A stretch of 64,000 nucleotides of DNA from Symbiodinium natans (lineage: Eukaryota; Sar; Dinophyceae; Suessiales; Symbiodiniaceae), in NCBI GenBank assembly GCA_905221605.1, contig CAJNDS010000335.1, forward strand, positions 1,508,930 to 1,572,929, given 5' to 3'. The translations under genes and the position numbers were made by a program. This document shows, in pieces, positions 21,409-32,189 of this stretch. The notes beneath the pieces were generated by a model, which saw only the letters and a list, made by a program, of their open reading frames with translations, was not told the DNA's origin and did no database searches. Positions within the stretch are counted from its first letter, which is position 1, and every line of letters begins with the position of its first letter.

Positions 21409-21513
21409 ACCCTAACCCTAAACCCTAAACCCTAAACCCTAAACCCTAAACCCTAAACCCTAAACCCTAAACCCTAAACCCTAAACCCTAAACCCTAAAC
21501 CCTAAACCCTAAG
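21409..21513 (+). repeat. CCCTAAA array
   Basis: About 14 heptamers ending in CCTAAG, the acceptor of the exon at 21514. Confidence 0.95.
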
Positions 21514-21574
21514 CCACAGCGGGTTGACCTCCGGCTGCAGGGGCTTCCGCACCCTAGGTTGTGTGGAGCTTAGG
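21514..21574 (+). CDS. Probable exon
   Basis: The acceptor is the CTAAG end of the array, and the donor GTTTGG begins the next array. The frame is HSGLTSGCRGFRTLGCVELR. Confidence 0.5.
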
Positions 21575-21596
21575 GTTTGGGTTTAGGGTTTAGGGT

Positions 21597-21681
21597 TTGG
21601 GGTTTGGGGTTTGGGGTTTGGGGTTTGGGGTTTGGGGTTTGGGGTTTGGGGTTTGGGGTTTGGGGTTTGGGGTTTGGGGTT
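21597..21681 (+). repeat. TTTGGGG heptamer array
   Basis: Twelve perfect TTTGGGG units. This variant has no stop codons, which explains the spurious long open frame on the minus strand. Confidence 0.95.
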
Positions 21682-22097
21682 TAAAGCGAAGTTCAGGGTG
21701 TAGGGATTGGATTTAGCGGTTTTGGCGCTGTAGGGTATTGTGAATTTCCTGCATGGCGTGTCGCGCGTGGCCCCTGCAGAGGGTGTTGCCAGGCATGGCG
21801 GCCATCCCAAATAGGTCTAGGGTTTAGGGTTTTGGGTTTAGGGTTTAGGGTTTAGGGGTCTGAACCATAAGCCCAAAAACCCGAAACCCTTACAAACCGC
21901 GAACCCTAAAACCTAAACCCGAAACCCTCATAAACTCCGAACCCTAACTAAACCCTGAACCCTAAACCCTAAGCCCACACAAACCTGAGCCCTAAGACTA
22001 AGACGCGAGACCCAAAACTACTGTACTCTAAACACCCGAAATCCCAAAGCCTGAACCCCTATCCTACAACCTAAATCCTAAACCCCTAACCCTAAAG

Positions 22098-22156
22098 ACT
22101 CCAATTGCGAGTCATTTTGCTGGGCCATTCAGGACACCCTGACTGTTGATCCTGAA
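22098..22156 (+). CDS. Probable exon with consensus donor
   Basis: The array end CTAAAG is the acceptor and GTAAGT the donor. Peptide SNCESFCWAIQDTLTVDPE. Confidence 0.65.
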
Positions 22157-22571
22157 GTAAGTCAAAAACGAACGGGCGCCGTAAGAAGATTCCGCGCGTC
22201 GCACCTTTAAAACTAATTGCCGGGCATCGCTGCCCCGTTTAGATTCCCCTATTGAAATCATATAAACCCCCGGGACCGTGTAGACAGGGACAAAAAACAG
22301 CTTGGGTGAGGGGGTGGGTGGGTGCGAGGGGGGGGGGGGGGGGGGGGGGGGGGTCGTGGGCGGGGTGGGGGGGTGGGGGTCCCAACACTCAAGCAGGTGC
22401 AACATTATCATTATATGTTTCTGAAAGGGATGCCTAGCTAGGAGCTTCAGGGCCCAAGTTTCTTCTTTGTGTTTTTTAAATGTATATACATATATATATA
22501 TATATGGGCTCTCAGTCTCCCTAAACGCTGAACTCTATACAGCCCTAAACTCCTTAACCCCAACCCGTCAG

Positions 22572-22641
22572 CGCCCCGAAGGCTCCCTAAGCCCCACGGT
22601 TGCTCCTTTGGATCTTGGGGTTTTGGCGCTTATGGCTTTGG
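22572..22641 (+). CDS. Probable exon
   Basis: Acceptor CCCGTCAG, donor GTATAG, peptide starting RPEGSLSPTVAPLDLGVLAL. Confidence 0.5.
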
Positions 22642-22726
22642 GTATAGGGTTTAGGGTTTGGGGTTTAGGGTTTGGGGTTTGGGGTTTGGGGTTTGCTTTG
22701 CGTCTTCGTCGGTTTCGGCGCTGCAG

Positions 22727-22814
22727 CCATTTGAGTCTTTCGTGCCCACGCCTCGCCGACGCGCCACACGAGCTGCCGCTCGGCATCGCTGGCTCGGGAA
22801 TGGTTTCAGGGTAG
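22727..22814 (+). CDS. Probable terminal exon
   Basis: Acceptor CGGCGCTGCAG. The preferred frame, LSCPRLADAPHELPLGIAGS, stops at TAG 22812-22814. An Arg-rich frame from the same acceptor is also open. Confidence 0.45.
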
Positions 22815-23649
22815 GGTTTAGGGTTTAGGGTTTAGGGTTCAGGGTTCAGGGTTCAGGGTTCAGGTTTAGGGTTTAGGGTTTAGGGTTTAGGGTTTAGGGT
22901 TTAGGGTTTAGGGTCTGGGGGTGAGGTTCCAAGAAAAGGTGCCTACCCCGCATGAACCCCCTCCCTTAAGGATGCTATACTCGCAGCGCTTAAACATTAG
23001 CAGGGCTTCAACGGGTTCTAGCACGGGTTTCGAAAATGGTTCGGGCTTGAAAGGGGGTGAATGGGCTTGAACAGCTTACAGGATTAAAGTGTTCTGTTTG
23101 ATTGGCTTGCAATGATGCTTGTACTGCTTGAAATCCAGAGAACATAAATAAATATATATATATATATTTGTATATACACACGCTTTTTTCAGTGAACAAC
23201 AATTCATAGCTATATCCAACTAAATCGAAAACTATAAACCAATTTCAATAGTTTCATTTGTTTGTTCACTTCTGTTTTGGGGTTAAGCCCTAAGCCTTGA
23301 GCTCATTTTCCGCCAACTACAGGGCTTTGGCGCCTACTCAGTGCCTATCTCCTCCTAGACTGTAGGCTTTCGGGAATTCATCTAACTGAGGTTTAAGGTT
23401 TGGGGTTCAGGGTTTAGGGTTTAGGGTTTAGGGTTTAGGGTTTAGGGTTTAGGGTTTAGTGTTTAGTCTTTAGGGTGAAGCAGTAGAACAAGGGACACTG
23501 ACCATCGCTAGTACTCTTTCGTTTCCTAATCAAATGGTGGTGCTATAAGCCACTATGGTCAGGGCTCTAGGGCCTGGGGTCGCTGCCCTTATTGCTGGCT
23601 GTTCTCACTGAACGTACTATTTTTCTGGTTACGTTGCGATGTCTATCCC

Positions 23650-23757
23650 AGAGGGTCCATTTGTAGTACCAGTATGGGCTCAGGCACCCAAAAAGCCACA
23701 CTGAGTAGGGTTCGTGGGTACCTAGTTCCATAGCTGTACTACAGACACATGGACCCA
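23650..23757. repeat. Inverted-repeat element, single copy
   Basis: Left GGGTCCATTTGTAGTAC pairs with right GTACTACAGACACATGGACCC. It resembles family B at its termini only. Confidence 0.55.
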
Positions 23758-23885
23758 CCGTCGTGTGTGAGTCAAGCCACAGAGAGTGCTGGCATTGTGC
23801 CCCTAAACCCGAAACCCCAAACCCTAAACCCTAAACCCCAAACCCTAAACCCTACACCCTACACCCTAAAACCTACACCCTAAAG

Positions 23886-23944
23886 TCATGGTCACCAAGC
23901 CGGGAGGCTCACAGGCCAGGTCAAGTCCCTCCTCTGAAACTTAA
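23886..23944 (+). CDS. Possible terminal exon
   Basis: After a CTAAAG array end, the frame MVTKPGGSQARSSPSSET stops at TAA. A GTCAAG donor inside it is an alternative end. Confidence 0.4.
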
Positions 23945-24818
23945 ACCTGGCTGTAAACCGAAAATCAATAAGCCCTAAACCCTGGGGTTTAGGTTTGGGG
24001 TTTAGGGTCTAAAGCTTTGGGTCTTTGGGGGTTTGGGGCTTTAGAGCCTTGGGGCCGGGGGGAGGGGGAGTTGCGGTTTGAGGTTTGAAGTTTTGTCTGA
24101 GTTACAAGAGCACACACACACACACCTATTCTGTCCGCACTGACCGGTTCGGAGCCACCCAAAGAGCCCAAGATTCCCTTAATGAAAGGATAGTGCTTGA
24201 TTTATATAGGGAGCCTTCCTATGGTTTAAGGTAAATTTCTTCATTAAGGGGTACTGTTTTTTTGGGGTAGGCCTTCGGGATTTAGGGTTAGGGGCGGTCC
24301 CCAACCAGAACTCCATGATCAAGAGCGTTGTTCGAGGTCGTTCCTTGAAAGGGTGCTCTTGTTGCTTCCGAGTTGCCAGATTTCCCAAGCAACATGCCCG
24401 GATAAATCATACTTGAAGACCCTACAGATTTGACACGTTTAGAAGAATCTATGCTGGCGTGAACTGAACGCTCTGACAGTCAGGCGAGCCAAGTCTTGTC
24501 GACCTCAGCCAAGTGCGACTCTAAGACACGCGAGCGCGAGCCGCTATAGACTGGATCACGATGTCACTGCTGTTGCATGTCTTGAGAACTATGGCTACTG
24601 AACGTACGCGAGTTCGCTCCTCCACTCCCCCTTAAGCACCTGACCCTACAGCCTAGACCCAACGTTGCTAGGAGCCTTGGGTTTTCCACATGAAGCGGCC
24701 CAGACCAATCGGGGTCTTAAAGCCATGTTTTCACTGGGTGATACGCGCCCGACACCCTTTAAACCCTAAACCCGAAATAATTGGGCTAGGAGTACCACGA
24801 ACCTCCAAGTACCTTTGA

Positions 24819-24930
24819 CTTGGTAGCCTAGTGGTACTCTTTTCCCTTTTTTTGTGTTCTGGTTCCCATTGAAGGTAACCAGCCAAAAGAAAAGGTGCCC
24901 TTATTCTGGTATGGTTACTGGGTTACTAAG
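24819..24930. mobile_element. Family E element, copy 2
   Basis: Termini CTTGGTAGCCTAGTGG and TACTGGGTTACTAAG, with TTGA at 24815-24818 and 24931-24934. Confidence 0.7.
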
Positions 24931-24946
24931 TTGAGATACCAGGCAG

Positions 24947-25023
24947 TTATGGCCATCTCGCTCATGTGCCTGGCCCAGGCCATCGATCCGCCAGTCCATG
25001 AAGCCGAAACGCTATTTCCCTAA
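24947..25023 (+). CDS. Probable terminal exon
   Basis: The acceptor CAGGCAG is 16 bp past a family E element. The frame MAISLMCLAQAIDPPVHEAE ends at a TAA shared with the next CCCTAAA repeat. Confidence 0.45.
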
Positions 25024-25326
25024 ACCCTCTACTCGAGTTGCATAGGGCTTAGGGTTTAGGGTTTAATTAGGGTTTAGGGTTTAGGGCAGGTTTGGAGCTT
25101 AAAGCCCGAAACCGTAAAGCCTAGCTTTGGGATTCAGGGTACCCTCGAAATTTCGCACGAAGCCCTATAAGCCCTTAACCCAAAGCCCCAAAATTCCTTT
25201 TAGAAGTCCCCTCTGTCGGGACACATGAACAGGACTTTAGGCTCTAGATAGGGTGCAGGGCTTCTGTCCCGACAGAATGCCTGAAACTTTTTTTTTTTTT
25301 TTTTTGGGGGGGGGGGGTATTCACCT

Positions 25327-25440
25327 AGGGGTAGTTACATGGTCCCTTATTGTGGTCCCTTACCTCCTTTACAGGGTTCTGAAGTATGGGCGCTTTGGTT
25401 GTATAGGGTATGTAAGGGGTATATTATATGAGGACTGCGG
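25327..25440. repeat. Family C element, copy 2
   Basis: Shares GGGTAGTTACATGGTCCCTT, GGTTCTGAAGTATGGGC and GTATAGGGTATGTAAGGGG with the copy at 41639-41789. The right end is not resolved. Confidence 0.55.
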
Positions 25441-25568
25441 AACCTTAATAGCCCCTACAAGGCCAAATTTCTAGAGGGCCCCCAACCCAACCCAGATAGG
25501 TCTTAGGGGGATTCCATAAATAGACCATGCAGGGGTGGGGGTTTAGGGTTTTATGCTTTAGGGCTTAG

Positions 25569-25740
25569 GGGAGAAAGCCTACACATCCTCCAAAGTTTTT
25601 CACGGGAAAAGATCGTCCAGCGACGTGATTTGCTCTGGCCATACATGAACCTGGCCGTGCAAGTATTCCAACGAAAGTACCTAGCCCTCTTGACGGAACA
25701 ACGCTGCCAAACTACCCTCGGCCCTAAATTCACGGGTTGA
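25569..25740 (+). CDS. Probable terminal exon, 56 codons
   Basis: After GGCTTAG the frame includes SREKIVQRRDLLWPYMNLAV and onward, and stops at TGA 25738-25740. Codon use is strongly gene-like. Minus-strand frames here are shadows. Not recognised. Confidence 0.65.
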
Positions 25741-25807
25741 GGGGTTTAGGGTTTAGGGTTCAAAGAGCCCGAAACCCCCAACCCAGTAAAGCCCTGAAGA
25801 CGCGCAG

Positions 25808-25846
25808 GCCTCGAAGACCACCATACTTCAGGCCTGCACCTCTGCA
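25808..25846 (+). CDS. Possible small exon
   Basis: Acceptor GACGCGCAG, donor GTTTGT, peptide ASKTTILQACTSA. Confidence 0.35.
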
Positions 25847-26157
25847 GTTTGTTTTAGGATTTAGGGTTTAGGACTTAGGGTTTAGGGTTTAAGGTTTAGG
25901 ATTTAGGGTTTAGGGTTAGGGGTTTAGGGATTCAGGATTTAGGGTTCAGGGGTTTAGGTTTGGTTTGGGGTTTTTGGGTTTGCGGTCCGTGGTGTGTTGT
26001 TGTTCGGTCAGGGTGCAAGTTTTCTTTCCAGATTTTGAGGGCTGTACTGTAGGTGTAGGGTTTAGAGCGTTTTAGGGCTAAACCCTAAACCCTAAACCCT
26101 AAAGCCTAAACCCTAAACCCTAAACTCTAAATTTTTAAACCCTTTTTTGGGGATCAG

Positions 26158-26237
26158 GGGCGAAGGAGGCGGGGTTCGAGGCTGGGTCGGTTCGGTATTC
26201 TTGTAGTTGCTTTACCGTTCGGCTAGGAGAAGACCAT
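26158..26237 (+). CDS. Probable exon
   Basis: A T-rich tract and GGATCAG precede AKEAGFEAGSVRYSCSCFTV. The donor is provisionally GTGGAC. Its phase does not fit the next exon as drawn. Confidence 0.45.
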
Positions 26238-26365
26238 GTGGACACCCTAAACCCTAAACCCTAAACCCTAACCCCTAAACGCTAAACGCTAAACCCTAAA
26301 CACTAAACCCTAAACCCTCAACCCTAAACCCTAAACCCCAAACCCTAAACCCTAAACCCTAAACC

Positions 26366-26397
<32 letters not shown>

Positions 26398-26447
26398 ACC
26401 CTAAACCCTAAGCCCTAAACCCTAAACCCTAAACCCTAAACCCTAAG

Positions 26448-26610
26448 CTGCCAAGCAAGCCAACCGGAGGCTTACGAAACACGGCAAATGCTTTGGAGTA
26501 CACGTCCTGCAAGGCTGAAGCTGCGGCGAGGCTCCAAAAAGTTGCAAGAGGAGAAGAATGCCATCTGGAAGGCAATCCAGGAAGCTATGGAAGAGCAGAA
26601 ACGGCAACTG
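26448..26610 (+). CDS. Probable exon, coiled-coil-like
   Basis: The CTAAG end of an array is the acceptor and GTAACC, leading into the next CCCTAAA array, the donor. The 54 codons end in a charged helix, LQEEKNAIWKAIQEAMEEQK. It joins the exon at 26692 in phase 0. Confidence 0.6.
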
Positions 26611-26691
26611 GTAACCCTAAACCCTAAACCCTAAACCCTAAGCCCTAAACCCTAAACCCTAAACCCTAAACCCTAAATCTTCACTCTGCAG
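26611..26691 (+). other. 81-nt intron made mostly of CCCTAAA repeats
   Basis: It begins GTAACCCTAAACCC, consists of nine or so heptamers, and ends TCTTCACTCTGCAG. It is the clearest example of a repeat-filled intron with conventional ends. Confidence 0.65.
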
Positions 26692-26739
26692 CCCGAACCA
26701 GAACCCCCTACATCCTCAGCCCGAAGCCCTAAATCCTAA
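26692..26739 (+). CDS. Probable short terminal exon
   Basis: Frame PEPEPPTSSARSPKS then TAA, in phase with the exon at 26448-26610. Confidence 0.45.
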   Translation, partial: PEPEPPTSSARSPKS

Positions 26740-26813
26740 ACCTTAAGCCCAAAGCCCTAAGCCCTAAGCCCTAAGCCCTAAACCCTAAACCCTAAACCCT
26801 AAACCCTAGACAG

Positions 26814-26903
26814 GCCCCAGCATCGCCTACGTCTCCACGGCGCTTGGCAGGGCCGAGCTCGCCGACGTTGGCGCGGCCCAGTGGGAATTTAAGGGGCTTT
26901 GGG
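26814..26903 (+). CDS. Probable exon
   Basis: Acceptor CTAGACAG. The frame PSIAYVSTALGRAELADVGA has high third-position GC and ends at an array-derived GTTTAG donor. Confidence 0.65.
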
Positions 26904-27209
26904 GTTTAGGGTTTAGGGTTTCAGGGCTTAGGGGTTTCAGCGTTCCAGGGTTTCAGAGTTTTTGCTTTCTTGGTCGAAGGTTTTAGGGTGTTAGGGTCTA
27001 CAGATCTAGGGTTAAGGTTTAGGGTTTCGCGTGTTAGGGCGAGTTCGTCGGGTTCTAGGGTTGAGGGTTCAGTGATGTAGGGTATTCGGGTGTAGGGTTT
27101 AGGGTGTAGAGTTTTAGGGTTTAGGGGAGGGTGTTCACGAGTGGGCGTCGATGTTTTATGGTGTTCGAGTTTGGGGCGGCAGGAGGTTCAGGGTGTAGGG
27201 CTCTTCTAG

Positions 27210-27266
27210 GAATCCCATTCGTGCCATTTCACCTATTTTTGTCTGCGTGCTGATATAGAACAATGA
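27210..27266 (+). CDS. Probable terminal exon
   Basis: Acceptor GCTCTTCTAG. Frame ESHSCHFTYFCLRADIEQ then TGA. Confidence 0.5.
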   Translation, partial: ESHSCHFTYFCLRADIEQ

Positions 27267-27381
27267 GCAGAGGCATGGTTTAGGGTTTTGGGTTTTGGGT
27301 TTTGGGTTTTGGGTTTAGGGTTTAGGGTTTAGGGGTGCGTGAGGCCCTAAACCCTAAGCCCTAGACCCGTAAACCCCAAAG

Positions 27382-27491
27382 GAAAGGCGGATGTCGTAGT
27401 CCGAGTTACAAGGGCGCAAGGCTCCAGAGCTGGACCCTGGACCAGCAGACGAAGAGGATGGGAAATGGAAGAGGTTGCTGCCAACTTCAGG
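27382..27491 (+). CDS. Probable exon, frame ambiguous
   Basis: Two frames are open between CCAAAG and a GTATAGG donor. One reads KADVVVRVTRAQGSRAGPWT, the other GARLQSWTLDQQTKRMGNGR. The first ends more naturally. Confidence 0.45.
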
Positions 27492-27587
27492 GTATAGGTT
27501 TCAGGGTCCAGGGTCCAGGGTCCAGGGTTTAGGGTTTAGGGTTTAGGGTTTGTTTCACTTTCACTTTGGCCCGTGGCAAACGGTCAG

Positions 27588-27721
27588 TCCGGAGCACGTC
27601 TCGATGTTCGAAGGAGACGGCCACGGCAGCGCCTGGGATACCACGCGCTCGGCAACGGAAGCGCGAAAGAGCCGCGAACCCGATCATCGAGCACATGGCG
27701 GCGTGGCTCAAACCCTCATGA
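27588..27721 (+). CDS. Probable terminal exon, basic
   Basis: Acceptor AACGGTCAG. The 43 codons include PGIPRARQRKRERAANPIIE and stop at TGA 27719-27721. Overlapping frames on both strands look like shadows. Confidence 0.65.
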
Positions 27722-27805
27722 TACATCCGGCTTCATGAACGAATGAGAAGCGGCGCCTCCACTGCTACGAGACCTCAGCCCAAACCCTAAACCCGAAACC
27801 CTAAA

Positions 27806-27868
27806 CCCCAAACCCCAAACCCCAAACCCCAAACCCCAAACCCCAAACCCCAAACCCCAAACCCCAAA
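27806..27868 (+). repeat. CCCCAAA heptamer array
   Basis: About nine CCCCAAA units within a longer CCCTAAA array. Confidence 0.9.
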
Positions 27869-28346
27869 CCCTAAACCCTAAACCCTAAACCCTAACCCTA
27901 AAGGCCCTAAACCCTAAATCCTACAGGCCCTAAACCCTATATACACCCTAAACCCTAAAGGCCCTAAACCTTACACCCAAGCCTGGCCCAAGTCTTAAAA
28001 GCCCTAGATGCGGGGGGGGGGGGGGGGGGGGGGGGGGCTCCAGGCTCCCAAGAAGGGAGAATATACAGGGTTAGGGTTTAGGGTTTGGGGTTTAGGGTTT
28101 GGGGTTTGGGGTTTAGGGTTTAGGGTTTAGGGTTTGGGGTTTGGGGCTGAGGGTTTAGGGTATGCAGGCACCTCATATCACCTGATATCTCCTTTTGACG
28201 TGCCCTTTTTCAGGGTTTAGGCTTTAGGGCGGACATCCCTGATACTTTGCCTTTCAGGGACTCCATAATGGGGTGGTTTAGGGTTTAGGGTTTCGGGTTT
28301 AGGGTTTTGGGTTTAGGGTACCTCACCTCCCTCATGCCCTACTAAG

Positions 28347-28696
28347 CTGCGCCTCGTGCTGAGTGCTTTTGGGGACTGCTGGCCTCAGGGGGTTGAGCAA
28401 ACGCGGTTCAGGGTTTAGGGTTTAGGGTTTAGGGTTTAGGGTTTAGGGCTATCGGGCTTAGGGCTATCGGGCTTAGGGCCCAGGGCTTAGGGTTTAGGGT
28501 TTCAAAACTAGCTTGCTTGGGGTCTGGGGATGATGGGGTTTTCGCTGTATCCCCCTCCCCTCTGTACAGCTCCTTCAAGTGGCGGCCCGAACTTCATCTG
28601 AGGAAGGGACGCACCCCAAAGACGCCGAAGACGCCTGCCCGCAGGCGGGCGCGCGAGTTCAAGCATAAGGGCTTGGGAGTTTGGGGAGGGGCCTAA
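28347..28696 (+). CDS. Two-exon gene end, basic C-terminus
   Basis: Exon 28347-28405 (acceptor ACTAAG, peptide LRLVLSAFGDCWPQGVEQT) joins 28570-28696 in phase. The intron begins GTTCAGGGTTTAGGG, is largely TTTAGGG array, and ends in a strong pyrimidine tract with CTGTACAG. The last exon encodes 41 residues rich in Lys, Arg and Pro, with TPKTPKTPARRRAR, and stops at TAA. A nucleic-acid-binding or phospho-regulated tail is possible but unproven. Confidence 0.65.
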
Positions 28697-28789
28697 AACC
28701 CTGAACCCTAAACCCCATTCTTTTTAGAGAAGCCACCTTAGGCCAGACGAAGAGATCCCCCTAAACCCTAAACCTCAAACCGTGACTCT

Positions 28790-28908
28790 AACCCTAAACC
28801 CTAAACCCTAAACCCTAAACCCTAAACCCTAAACCCTAAACCCTAAACCCTAAACCCTAAACCCTAAACCCTAAACCCTAAACCCTAAACCTAAACCCTA
28901 AACCCTAG
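28790..28908 (+). repeat. CCCTAAA array
   Basis: About 16 heptamers. The last degenerates to CCCTAG, the acceptor for the exon at 28909. Confidence 0.95.
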
Positions 28909-29001
28909 AGGAATGTAGTGCCATAATAGGGGTAGATTGCGGAACCCGCGAGAAAGAACAACTTAAACGGGGTTGCGAGTCGGGATCCCTGGCACAGAAC
29001 A
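28909..29001 (+). CDS. Probable exon
   Basis: Frame ECSAIIGVDCGTREKEQLKR and onward between an array-derived CCCTAG acceptor and a GTAGGG donor. 2-nt start, 1-nt end. Confidence 0.65.
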
Positions 29002-29088
29002 GTAGGGTTTAGGGTTGAGGGTTTGGGGTTTGGGGCTTGGGGTTTAGGGAATTAGGATGTAGCGCTCAGGGTTCGTTCGGGCTGTTTA

Positions 29089-29118
29089 GGCTCTTCGCCT
29101 TGTGTTCGTGAAGGGCTA
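29089..29118 (+). CDS. Possible short terminal exon
   Basis: Acceptor GCTGTTTAG. ALRLVFVKG then TAG. Too short for high confidence. Confidence 0.3.
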
Positions 29119-29280
29119 GCAAGTATCACATCCCACTTGCTTACCCTTCAAGAAGATTACTTGTCTTTGGTGGTTGAAGGTTATAGGGTCTCTTTTTTAG
29201 GGTTGAGGGGTTTGGAGTTTCAGAGTTTAGGGTTGAGGAGTACCCGGCACCCCGTACTCCCCACAAGCCCTATTTTCTCA

Positions 29281-29385
29281 TTAAGTAAGAGAACTAATCA
29301 GAACTAATAAGAACTAACTAGAACTAATACGAACTAATAAGAACTAACAAGAAGTAAGATATTAAGTAAGAACTAATGAGAACTT
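29281..29385 (+). repeat. AGAACTAAT minisatellite
   Basis: About nine units of 10-11 bp (AGAACTAATA, AGAACTAACA) with small variations. Confidence 0.85.
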
Positions 29386-29483
29386 GTCATTCAGCAAGCC
29401 TCCAGCACCAGGCCTGCCTTCTTTCCAGATCAGGAATCCACAGCGGCTCTTCTTCAGCAAGTTGGGGCGCAGGGGGTGGGCGG

Positions 29484-29534
<51 letters not shown>

Positions 29535-29632
29535 GGGAGGGGGGGAGGGAGGGGAGGGAGGGGGGCGGGGAAAGGGGTTAGGGGGGGAGGGAGGGGGGGA
29601 GGGAGGGGAGGGAGGGGGGCGGGGAAAGGGGT
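29484..29632 (+). repeat. Poly-G and GGGA minisatellite
   Basis: A run of about 48 G is followed by two copies of a unit of about 50 bp built from GGGAGGGAGGGG and GGCGGGGAAAGGGG. Glycine-rich frames here are artefacts. Confidence 0.9.
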
Positions 29633-29811
29633 TCGGACTCCTTAAGTCTTTGGGGTTAAGGGTTTAGCATTCTTGCAATTTTTTCTTGGTTCTGGGTTCG
29701 TTTCATACGATGTCCCTTCTGATCTTATGGTTACTGGGCTACTTCGCCTCTGTGGGTCTTTGCTGAGACATTGTTGGTATGGGTTTAGGTGTCCTAGGAT
29801 ATGGGGTTTAG

Positions 29812-29885
29812 GGGGTCTTAATCAAGCGGCCAAAAGTGTTAGTCTTTCTTGTCGGATGCCAAAAGGTGCAGTCAAGAGACGTTGA
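29812..29885 (+). CDS. Probable terminal exon
   Basis: After GGGGTTTAG the frame includes NQAAKSVSLSCRMPKGAVKR and stops at TGA 29883-29885. Confidence 0.5.
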
Positions 29886-30131
29886 GAGTTGAGGGGTTCG
29901 GCGCAACAGCCCAGGAGGTAGGCTCTTTTAGATGTTCACTTCGCTAAAAGATGGGGTCCTCATTATAAGGCTGCCCCCTCTTATTTAGGGTGCCCAAAAA
30001 ATACCAGATTTTTGAGAACTGACCATATGATTTCTGTGACTTGTGGGTTTAGGGTTTAGGGTTTAGGGTTTAGGGTTTAGGGTTTAGGGTTTAGGGTTTA
30101 GGGTTTAGGGTTTAGGGTTTAAGACCTTGAG

Positions 30132-30188
30132 TTCCGGATGGGTTCTTTGGGCGTCGAGTGGTTTCATGGGCTGAGGTACTTCGAGTAA
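30132..30188 (+). CDS. Probable terminal exon
   Basis: Acceptor ACCTTGAG just after an array. FRMGSLGVEWFHGLRYFE then TAA. Confidence 0.5.
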   Translation, partial: FRMGSLGVEWFHGLRYFE

Positions 30189-30221
30189 CCCAGGGGCCGG
30201 TGAATTGCAGCATCAGAATCA

Positions 30222-30323
30222 GGGTTTAGGGTTAGGGTTTAGGGTTTAGGGTTTAGGGTTTAGGGTTTAGGGTTTAGGGTTTAGGGTTTAGGGTTTAGGG
30301 TTTAGGGTTTAGGGTTTAGGGTA
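30222..30323 (+). repeat. TTTAGGG array
   Basis: About 14 heptamers. Confidence 0.95.
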
Positions 30324-30638
30324 ATCTTTCTAATAGCCCTTAGATGGTGAGCACACAAACTACCCAGAAGTACCCATTCTGATGGAACATATAGACCTTA
30401 AACCTCATAATTACCAAACCCGAAATTCTACCCCTAAACCCTAAGCCCCACAAACCCTAAACCACTTAGACCGCATGGCAGCTGGAGACTACTTGGAGGA
30501 TCAAGGCACTTAGTACGAGCAGGGTTATAAGTACTTGAATTGGGTGGTTATAAGTATTCACAAGTATAGTTACCCTAAACCCTAAACCCTAAACCCTAAA
30601 CCCTAAACCCTAAACCCAAGTCGCCCGAGCCTATGAAG

Positions 30639-30746
30639 TATCGGGTGGCACCCCGAGGTCTCGGCGACCCGTCTCATGCAAAAGCCGCGCGCCAGCACGG
30701 TTCGCTTTGCCGATGAGGAGTCGTCCCCAAGCCTCTCGCCGGAATC
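30639..30746 (+). CDS. Probable exon with TVRF motif
   Basis: Acceptor CTATGAAG, donor GTAGGG beginning an array. The frame includes TRLMQKPRASTVRFADEESS. TVRF followed by acidic residues resembles a PP1-docking RVxF motif, but a short motif like this occurs by chance. Confidence 0.55.
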
Positions 30747-31222
30747 GTAGGGTTTAGGGTTTAGGGTTTAGGGTTTAGGGTTTAGGGTTTAGGGTTTAGG
30801 GTTTAGGGTTTAGGGTTTAGAAGGGCTAAGTGAAGTGCCCAAATACTTGGTGGATCGGGGCACTTCGTAAGCAGGGTTACAAGTACTCTAGATTGGGGTT
30901 ACAAGTGTTTTCTATGAGTAAAGTTAGCTAACTTCTATTCATACTCGCTAAGTCTCCGGATCCTTGAAGTAAGGCCCTAAACCCTAAACCCTAAAGCTTC
31001 TAGTTAAGGGTTCCCTGGCGCCTTCTTGGATAGCCGGGATAGTTCGCACTAAACCCACCGACTCTACAGCTCAGGCTAGTTCGGGCGGGGGTTTAGGGTT
31101 TAGGGTTTAGGGTTTTGGGTTTAGGGTCTAGGTTCTTAGGGTTTAGGATGTAGTTACGCTTCAGGCTTCAGGGTTTGAGGTTTCCGCCATAGATGTTAGG
31201 GCTTAAGGCTTCGCCGTAGCAG

Positions 31223-31539
31223 GGCGCAGTCCAACGCCCCCAAGAAGCCTAACCCAATAGACATTTTTGGGGTTGGGGTTGTGGGGTTGGGGGGTGTAAA
31301 CCCTAAACCCTAAAACCCAAACCCCAAAACCCAAAACCCCAAACCCCAAACCCCAAACCCCAAACCTAAACCCTAAACCCTAAACCCTAGACCCTAACCC
31401 TAAATCCTAAATCCTAAACCCTAAACCCTAAACCCTAAACCTTCCATTCTCAGAGAGAGGTCCGAGCCAAGAGCCGTCGAGTCCCGGCACGAGCCCCACC
31501 GAAACCAGCGAGCGGGTCTTCAACGCCTTTGCCACTTGA
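31223..31539 (+). CDS. Two-exon gene end, Ser/Pro/Thr-rich
   Basis: Exon 31223-31293 (acceptor CGTAGCAG, peptide AQSNAPKKPNPIDIFGVGVV and onward) ends at GTGTAAACC and joins 31454-31539 in phase. The intron is about 160 nt, mostly CCCTAAA and CCCCAAA repeats, ending CCTTCCATTCTCAG. The last exon reads SQEPSSPGTSPTETSERVFN and stops at TGA 31537-31539. Not recognised. Confidence 0.65.
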
Positions 31540-32058
31540 CAGGATTCAGGGTTTAGGGTTTAGGGTTTAGGGTTTAGGGTTTAGGGTTTAGGGTTTAGGG
31601 TTTAGGGTTCAGGGTTTAGGGTCTAGGGTCTAGGGTTTAGGGTTTAGGGCTCGGGCTGATAAGGGCTTATAAGAGCTTGCAAGGGCTTGTAAGGGCTTAG
31701 GAGTCCTTGAGCACCACAAAAAGAAAACAAAACAAACCCACCTTAAACCCCACAAGCCCAAAGCCTCAAACCCTAAAGCCAGGCAAAGCCCCAGACCTTG
31801 CAACCCTGAACTTAAAGCCCCTTGAAACTACACACCCTGAATCCTTCACCCTTAAACCCCAAACGTAAGGCCGTAGGGTTGATAGTGTTGAGGGTTTAGG
31901 GTTACCCTATGATGACGCTCCCGCCATGGTGGTGGCCATAAAAGCGCAGTTTTATGTCGTGTATTTAAACACCACTATATGGTGCAGACCCCCACCCTAG
32001 CCGCCCACCACCTAGACCCGGTGGAGGCCGGGTAGTAAGGGGGGGCAGGGGGTAGTAG

Positions 32059-32189
32059 TTGGAGGTTCATGGTACTTGATCGCCCACTTATATCTGTACT
32101 TATACCCAATGATAACCATATTCGGGCACTTGAAGGGAAAATCAGTGGGTTGCAGCTATAACTGGGTTATAAGTACCATGAACCTCCAA
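32059..32189. mobile_element. Family A inverted-repeat element
   Basis: Left TTGGAGGTTCATGGTACTT pairs with right AAGTACCATGAACCTCCAA. GTAG flanks both sides (32055-32058, 32190-32193). The loop has repeated ATAACC/GGTTAT blocks. Confidence 0.75.

Noticed and set aside
21583-21810. Open frame on the minus strand over the TTTGGGG array
   Set aside because: TTTGGGG repeats lack stops in this frame, giving a long artificial repeat peptide.
29376-29667. Three glycine-rich overlapping frames
   Set aside because: Poly-G and GGGA minisatellite; open in all frames with no real codon structure.
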